Shown: piece after piece, positions 56,786 through 64,000 of the stretch
How positions within the stretch are numbered: the stretch's first letter is position 1
How the letters are laid out: every line of letters starts with the position of its first letter
Source of the DNA: Erythroxylum novogranatense
Taxonomy: Eukaryota; Streptophyta; Magnoliopsida; Malpighiales; Erythroxylaceae
Length of the DNA stretch: 64,000 bases
Assembly: GCA_029891385.1 (NCBI GenBank)
Contig: CM057231.1
Location: 61,735,103-61,799,102 of the forward strand
Reading direction: 5' to 3'
Notes under the pieces: model-generated
Databases searched by the model: none
What the model was told of the DNA's origin: nothing
Seen by the model: only the letters and a program-made list of their open reading frames with translations
Made by a program: the position numbers and the translations under genes

Positions 56786-59700
56786 CTCCCAATCCATCGG
56801 ACTTATTGTTTTCCAAATGATTTATGAATTGTTAAGTTCATGGTTTTCGAATGATTTAAGAAATCTTTTCAATTCTTCCGGACGATTCTTCATGAATAAT
56901 TTAAATTGCATAATGATTGTTGCATATTGTGCTTTGAATGCATTGAGAAATTGCTACATGTTCTATATGTGAATTGTGTGATGATTTTCCATCTATAAGT
57001 TTGAACAAGTGGTGAATAAAAAAAAATATGTAAGATGTAATGTGAAGAAATGGGAAGATGTGATGAATGTTAGTAATATTTGTACAAGTCCTAAAAGGGT
57101 AAATTGTTGTTTTTGTGAGTAGCTATATGATGATCTATTATCATACAATACATCTATGAGTTTATTAAGCACGTAGATATATATATATATATGTGGAGAA
57201 GATAGATGAAGAAAACCTATTGATTAGTGTGACACATGAAAGTGCTCTCATTGATCAAGTGAAGATTAGTGGAAAATTGTTGACAATATTGCAATGAGAA
57301 ATAAAGTCAAAGAATCAAGAGAAGAATATTTTCTAGGATTAATGAAGATCAAAGTACCAATCATGTAAGAGATAGATTTAGGGAATTGGTGGAGATAAGC
57401 ATGTGGACGAAATGGGTTGAATTTGATTATGCCACCCAAGCATATCGACGACAACAAGTATGTCCAATTACTTCATTGAGTTTTGAGTGACTTGAACCTT
57501 ATGACCTTATGAGGATGATAGAAATGGGTCTTCCCAAGGTATTAAGAATAGTTGATAATGTGGGAGGATAATAGGTTTTGATCAAGATTGCACGAATAGC
57601 ATAGTGATGGTAGCAAAAAGCCTCCTTTCAAGGAATTTTATTAAGTTAGAATAAGCCGACTAGATAGTTTATATTAAGAGTGATCGATGAAAGAACTGAT
57701 CGGAAAGGAATATGTAATGATTCAAAGTGTGTACACTTCCTAACAAAGATTCAAGCGAGAGGTAAAATATGATATTGAAAAGTATGTATCTTGGTTGAGG
57801 TAAAGGATCATATGAGTAGATTTCTAAATTTAAGAAGACTATGAAAAGTATATGAGTACATGTTATGTGAAAATATGTTTGGGAGAAACTAATATGACTT
57901 GAGGAATGTATTAAAATCACAAGAAGTCAAATTTGCAAATAGATTGCAATGGATGGAGAAATTGGTATGGATGAGCAAACATGATAGTGAGTTCAGTGAG
58001 GATTGATGAAATGCAAGAAATAGAGAAATCAATTGAGGAAGGAAGTTAATAAGGAAATGGAAAGAAAGTGAGACAATGTACTTCATTAAGGAACAGTTAT
58101 ATTAAGAATGCATGAGGGCTAATCAAGAGATATATGAATTTTGAGAATAATTACTTGAGTTATCAAATGTCTAATAACACCATGGTATTGGAGACTAAAG
58201 AGATTCAAGATTTGAAGGTGTAGTAAAGACATTCAAGAATTGAAAAAAAATAGTTTGAATCTGGGGAGAAAATGTGTAAAGCGTATGAGTAACGTGCATA
58301 AAAAGAATTTTAAAGGAACTATGCTGAGGTAAATTATATCATATAGATTTGGAGAATTTATAGTATGCACAGATATTGTATAAGACATTTGGTTGAAATC
58401 CAATGTAGCGTAACAAAATGATTTCATATGTATGGAGAAAATTGAAGTCTTATGAGTGACTATTTGAGACATGATTTAGAATTGTTAAACTAATGATTAT
58501 TTCAAAGTTTGAAGACAGATATATACAGAATATCTTAAATATACACATGTAAGTGCAGATCGTAAAAAGTGCGAGACAATCGATGAATTGGGAAAATTAA
58601 TTATGAGACTCGGAGATTGATAAAACATCGAAAAGCTATGATTGTTCTAGCGAGAAGTTAAGTGATATATCCAAACTGTAAGTAGAAATTTAATTTTGAG
58701 GTTATAAGAACTAATACAAAAGAAAGCATTGAATAGAGGTTTAGTTTACCTCGATTAAGGATTAAGAGTTTAAGAAAGTGAAAATAGATATGAGTGTCAA
58801 GTTTGAATGAGAAGAAGCATATAGGGTGAGTAGATAAGAAGTATGTGGAATTAATAAAGATGCTTGAGTTGAAAGAATTGAAGATGAGACTGAGACAATA
58901 GATAGAGTAATTCGAAGGATTATGATTGTATACGTGAGTGCTATACTTGTAAGACTAGTGATATGATCAGATGTATTAACAGTAATGTATCATAAATTTG
59001 GATATTAAAGTTGCTAAACCTAGTGCAGTAAAGAGTGTAGAATGTGAAATTAAATTTTAGACAAGATGACTGAACACTGGAAGTTTAGATCGATTCATAT
59101 GGACCAAGCGCAAATTGAAGATTAAGAAATTGTGAAGCTTACTAAGAAATTGGAAATGAGTATAAATTTTGAGTTTGAGTAGGAATCATGGTACTGGGTC
59201 ATTGAGATAAGAAATATGCATACCGGCAAAGATGATTTAGCAAAGCGACTGTGAGAAAAGTAATGGTGATTTAGGCTATACATCTAAGAAGAAAGATGTC
59301 AAGTGATTGAAAGTTTGAATTGTCGACAGTTTTAACTATCGGAAGATATGCCTAAAGTTTATAGTTTAGAGATTGTAGGAACATGAGACTAATGTATAGT
59401 TCTATTTGACTTTAAGCATCGCAATTGTTGGCATATTGTTTTCAATAGAATACGGGATGAGGAGTTAGAAGATATACAGAATCATCGCTTTTGTATTATG
59501 ATAAGTAAGACCTAAAGATGATTGGATGTCAGATCGATTAAAGAGATATAAGAAATTAAGTGATTAAGGAAGATAAATGAATTAAGTTGATTTAGGGCAA
59601 AGATATGGAATACGGGAGATTGACATAAGAATTGCATGAACTGAGACAATAGTGATGTGAATTATGAAGTGAAAATTGTTTTGTCTCTGAAGGTATCACC

Positions 59701-60223
59701 TTGCTCAGGAGTGCTCAAGCTAGGAAAAAGAATTCGCTAAGCCGCTATGAATTAGTTCGTATGAACGTATTATGAGTTGATGCTACTGACAAAAGAACTC
59801 AAAGTATGATATATGTGAGCATGTTAAGGAAATATTGAGGTGATAAGATTATGGTGTTATCGACACAAGAAGTGAAAAAAAATGAGTGATCTGAAGCATA
59901 AAGAGAAACTAGTTAAGGAAGTAAATGACCAATAATGACAACATTATCATTTGAAAGAAAGTTTTTGAGTGATGGAGCTAAATGAGAAACGGAAGAACAT
60001 TCTGTACTTCTAATAAATCCTATAAGAAATAATGGCGTTTGGATTTGACATGGATGGTATTTAAGATAAAAAGTGAAAAATATTATGAATAGGTGTGGTG
60101 AGAAAGTTGATTATGAGAATGACTAGCTTTATTGGGAAGACATAAGTAAAGAAACTGTATTGCTTAACGTTTGTTTAAGTATGTATGAATTTCGAGGACG
60201 AAATTTCTTAAGGGGGGGAGAAA
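56786..60223 (+). mobile_element. Element C internal domain, non-coding, 5' truncated
   Basis: There is no ORF over about 85 codons and no gag or pol motif. It is purine-rich with few C (12 G, 3 C in 58681-58740), like the family B interior. It ends with codons NFEDEIS and stop, then the polypurine tract. A TA dinucleotide run is at 57179-57192. No 5' LTR or primer site was found, so the left boundary is only approximate, placed where LTR D similarity ends. Confidence 0.55.
60210..60223 (+). other. Polypurine tract of element C
   Basis: AAGGGGGGGAGAAA (from 60210) immediately precedes the LTR start TGTTACCCCC at 60224. Confidence 0.85.
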
Positions 60224-63060
60224 TGTTACCCCCAGAAAATTTTTATGATAAATTAAGCTTGATTAGATTAAATTAAGTAAGTTATGTTAGCATCAAATTA
60301 AGTTGTCACTAATTAGTGTATGATAGCACTAAAGAGTTAGGTGAAGAATTAAGGAAATTAAAGGAGTTAGTTGGGTCGTGGGCCCAAATGAAATGAATAA
60401 AGAAAAAGAAATGAAATGGGCCCAAATGAAATAAGAAAGAAGAGAGGATATATATGCAATGGACTTTAATGAAGTAGGAAAAGAAAAGAGAATAAGTTGG
60501 GCTTTAAAAGACAAGTGGGCTTGATGTAGGTTAAAGAAGATAAGAAGGAAGGAAGAATAAAAGAAAAGAGAATGAATTGGGCTTAAAGGAAATCAATGGG
60601 CTTAAGTTCGATGGAGGTAGTATAAGGAAATAAGAAGAAGGAGAAATTAAGTGAGAAATGGGCTTTGGGCTTAAGTTAGTATGTTAGGAGTATAAAAGAA
60701 AAAGAAAAGGAGTAAGTTAGTAGAAGAGAAGAGGAAGAATACGAAAATTATAAGGAGGAGAGGGTGAGTTACGGTGAAGAGAAAAGAAGAAGAAGAAAAG
60801 AAGAAAGTTGGTGATTTTCCAAGAGATTCAAGTGGGTTTTTGAAGAAAGGGCAAGAAGAAAAAGTGAAGAGGAGATTCTAAGCTTCATTTTGATTCAAGA
60901 AACCCTTTGGTTTAGTTAAGATTCAAGGTGAGTAATGATTTCAAGTATGAGTTTTTGCTTGGGTTATGGTTTAGAAAGCTTAGAAAGAAGATGGGTATAG
61001 TGATTCTAGAGTTAATTTCATGATTAAAGTTCTTTGGGTTTGTCAATTTTAAAACCCTAAGTGATTATGGGTTTCGGTTTTAATGAAGGGAAAGAAGAAA
61101 GAGGAGAAGGGCAAGAAGAACACTCCTAAGGAAAGGATTAAGCAAATATAAGGTGGGTTTCATATTTATCTTTATGTATTTAAGCTACAAATGTAAAATT
61201 AATGCATGACATTAATGAGTTCTCAATTAATTGGTAGTGTAGTAAATGTATATGATTGAATGTTGAATGTGGTGGTTTTAAGCCATTTAATGATTGTATT
61301 AAATGCTTGATATTATTGTTGAGGAATTGATGATGATTGATTTAGTATGGAATGAAACTAATGCATGAGGATGAATGGATGGTGGTTGATTTTGGTATTG
61401 AATGAAATAGCCTAAATGAGTATGAATGTACAATATGACATGTACATGAAATGTGAAATGTGAAATATGAATGAAAGATAAGATTTTCAAGAAAACGATG
61501 AGTTGGATAAGAACAATCCAATTTTATGATTATGCATGATTGTATGTTACGTGGGTAAGGTATAGTCCCAAGAATCCGCCACGTGCCGTCGACCATGAAA
61601 GCCTTCGCGGCCACGCCCGATTGTGGCATAAGATGATCCATTTTTGGACTCCTAAAGATTTGCCCATATAAGATCATTAAATGAGATTATATGGTTGCCA
61701 AGAATATGGACTTACCGAGCCATTTGATGTGTTTCATATGTGGTAACATGAAAATGCAAGAATCATGAATGTTTAAATTGTGAGAAACCATGTTTGTGAA
61801 ATGATGAAAATTGCATGATGCATGTTTTATGATTTGATTGAATGATTGCTAAAAGTATGAATAATTAAATAGACTTGCTTAGTATATAAATATAAATGTG
61901 TTACCCACGGAGCGAAAGCTCACCCCCTCAAATTCTCCAGGAAATGAGCGGGATCCCGAGGAGCAAGTTTAAAGGCATTTACTCCAAGACTTTCTTTTGA
62001 TTTTGTATTTAAAATGATTTTTTTGTAACTCAATGCTTTAGATGCATTTTGAGAAAATGATGATTGTGGCAAGTTTGTATTTTTGGGGATATGATGGAGT
62101 GGCTTGAAATGCCCTCTAAAGCTTTGTAATGACTTATGACTTCATATGAATGAAAGAATGCTAAGTTCAAATGTATTTTGAGAAATCCATGTATGTTTAA
62201 GCATAGTTCCAAAGTTGTATGGAATTGTTTTGAAATGCATGTGGGTAGATGAATGATGTAAGATTAAGTGAGATTATAGCATGTTGGGAGTGGAATGAAT
62301 GAGTTGAGAGGTTTAGAAGTGTATATGGTGTTTGGAATAAGTCAAGAGAGAGTGTAGAGGGTTAGGTTTTGAGTTCTGGATAGATATAAGTCGACTTATT
62401 GGACCCATAAGTCGACTTGTGAAGTTTTTGCATAATAAGTCGACTTTTAGATAGATAAGTCGAGTTATTTTCCTCGATAAGTCGACTTGTTGGTGACAAG
62501 TCGACTTATTTGCCTCGATAAGTCGAGTTGTTCAGTATAAGTCGAGTTATAGGCTAATTTCCAGCACAGGTCGAGTTGTTAGTCAAGCGTTTTGAGCATT
62601 GTTAGAGGTCGAATTTGGTTTTGCAGTCTTCATGAGAGTTGTATATCTAGATGTCTACTTTCAAATGGTGAAAGAGAGAACACATTCTGACCTATATATA
62701 AAAAGTTATGGTAATTGTCCCAAAAGAGTTTCAGTTTGAATTTGGAAGTGAGCATGGTCTATTAAATTGGGCATAAACCCCTCATATGACCTCCAAATGA
62801 GGTGAGGCTTGAACCATTAGTTTTCTAGGACATGTATCTGTTTCCATATAAAACTTTGTAGCATTTGGAGCTAAATTGATAATAATTAAATAAAAAGCAA
62901 GTTAAGGGTTGGTTGAGAGAGCATATTTCAGGTATGAATTCCTTTAGGTTTTTGGAGTGTATCTTGAGTTATATGACTTCGATTGAAGCGATTCTTGTCT
63001 TAAATAAAGCAAGAGTCTTAAGGCTATGATTTACAAGAGAAATTAACATCAATTAGGGTT
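60224..63060 (+). repeat. Element C 3' LTR (3' end not fixed)
   Basis: It starts TGTTACCCCCAG after a polypurine tract. A TATA box, GGAGTATAAAAG, lies near 60686. A 61542-61630 segment and CTCACCCCCT at 61920 are homologous to the element A LTR. A palindrome cluster built on AAGTCGACTT lies at 62385-62580, followed by a GGGCATAAA...CAAATGAGGTGA block at 62770-62812. The LTR end (TAACA or similar) was not located; sequence relating to LTR D is clear from about 63255. Confidence 0.7.
62385..62580. repeat. Cluster of AAGTCGACTT-type palindromes
   Basis: About nine copies of AAGTCGA(C/G)TT spaced about 20 bp apart, for example ATAAGTCGACTT at 62408 and ACAAGTCGACTTATT at 62495. Four or five are perfect palindromes; the rest have GTCGAGTT. 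Confidence 0.9.
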
Positions 63061-63254
63061 AAGTAAAATAAACCCTACAAGGCAAGATGATCAAGTTTCA
63101 TGGTTTACAAGGCAAGAGTTGGATTCCGATAACGAGATCCAGCAGTTGGGGTCCGGTCTCCGGGTCGGTGCCCGACAACCGGTCCGAAATTCAGGCATAA
63201 ACAAACACATTCGTCCCACCATTATTCTCCACAGAGTTATAAGTGCAAAATTAT

Positions 63255-64000
63255 AAACACTTACTAATCGGGGAACCATCTAGGTTACTCACCTAATAAC
63301 TCCCGAGCTAATGCCGGGAAGTCTTTGCAACGTCCGTGGGATGACGTTCCAACTGTGCTTCTATAACAATTAACATAAGTACACATTACCAACTGGATAG
63401 TTAGAAATATCAAACAATGCATATGAAATAAGTAAAACGTGTATAATGCATGTTCATGGCATTCCCGACCCTAATCCAAAATTTTCCCATCATAAAAATT
63501 CCATCTAAAAATTAGAAATCTAACGGCACCGAAATTCCTCAATTCGGGCCTCGATTGGCCCAAAAATAAATAAAACAGTGATCACAGAACAATTACTCGA
63601 ACCCACGTCAATTTTCCGTTCAAAAATTCCCAATCTCTCACAAAATGCAATTTAATATTTTATAAATCCGATGCCTCAAGAATCAGGTCAATCGAACGTC
63701 GGACGGAAAAGTTATTCACGAAAGAAACCAAAATTCATATTAAACAATTAATATCTAAATATACATAACCCTTATTTCCTTCTTCTTCTTTTTTTTCCTG
63801 ATTTCCAACCATACTTCCAACACCCATAACTCTTTGCACACAATTCTGAAAATCATAAACCATTCCTCAGTGGAAAGATCATGAAAACCTCTACAATTCT
63901 CAAGAAGACCATAAAAATCAATTTCACCCCTAAGGGTGTCAAAAATCCAATCAAACCTACTGCCTACTCAAAACCTATCACAACAGGGAAGTACATTGCA
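63255..64000 (-). repeat. Minus-strand LTR D, 5' part (continues outside window)
   Basis: It is the reverse complement of family B LTR positions about 3680-4340: GGTTACTCACC at 63289 corresponds to GGTGAGTAACC at 4313, CGTCGGACGGAAAAGTTATT near 63696 to 3910-3935, and CCTAAGGGTGTCAAAAA near 63930 to 3688-3705. It continues the LTR segment at 55946-56785 with only about 100 bp of LTR sequence unaccounted for, so both pieces appear to be one LTR split by element C. Confidence 0.75.

Noticed and set aside
57179..57192. (TA)n microsatellite as a functional element
   Set aside because: Only about seven units in AT-rich repeat DNA; nothing links it to a function.
62385..62580. AAGTCGACTT array as a CRISPR-like array
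   Set aside because: Repeats are about 10-12 bp with short degenerate spacers inside a plant LTR; no cas genes and wrong domain of life.

Overview
The window is plant nuclear DNA, most likely from a eudicot: a single spliced plant NHL-domain gene with GT-AG introns sits among AT-rich, nested transposable elements of plant type (chromovirus Ty3/gypsy with tRNA-Met primer sites, a SIRE-like Ty1/copia element, an L1-type LINE, hAT and MULE-like DNA elements). The species cannot be named from the sequence. No rRNA, tRNA, CRISPR or prokaryotic feature was seen.

Layout. (1) 1-20466: a head-to-tail array of one LTR-retrotransposon family (here 'B'), internal-LTR-internal-LTR-internal-LTR, with a period of about 7.59 kb. 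The LTRs are very long (about 3.9 kb), and the 3.69-kb internal domains are non-coding yet nearly identical, which is LARD-like organisation. (2) 20467-22768: the 5' part of a hAT transposase gene on the minus strand, cut by the right end of the array. (3) 23754-29078: the only convincing host gene, on the minus strand, encoding a secretory or membrane NHL-repeat protein in seven coding exons. Its large intron holds a solo LTR with a perfect 5-bp target duplication. (4) 29761-31377: a candidate MULE/Pack-MULE with long degenerate inverted ends. (5) 32767-50704: a Tekay-like chromovirus ('A') with gag/pol remnants and a chromodomain. Its 3' LTR is split by a 9.6-kb SIRE-like copia element (40013-49621) and then truncated. 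(6) 50705-54900: a decayed LINE. (7) 54901-55945: the 3' end of an Athila/Tat-like element with its polypurine tract and partial LTR. (8) 55946-64000: a minus-strand LTR related to B ('D'), apparently split by a further chromovirus-derived element ('C', about 56785-63255, LTR from 60224).

The elements do not work together as a pathway; the window is a stratigraphy. A relative order can be read: Athila before D before C; hAT before B array; A before copia. Elements A, B and C share the same tail codons (NFEDEI) just before the polypurine tract, which ties the non-coding B and C elements to coding chromoviruses. Many stops in A, hAT and the LINE are explained by C-to-T or G-to-A changes, as expected for methylated, silenced repeats. 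In contrast, the B and copia copies differ by small indel clusters, often at CAG, with long identical stretches between them. That raises the possibility of sequence-polishing errors, which may also explain a one-base phase conflict in exon 1 of the NHL gene.

Most unusual signals: the shared-LTR tandem array of a non-coding element; family-specific palindrome clusters in LTRs (TGCACGTCG/CGACGTGCA and Clusters of CGCCGCGGCG in A, AAGTCGACTT in C); and an LTR block around GGGCATA...AAATGAG shared by A, B and C.
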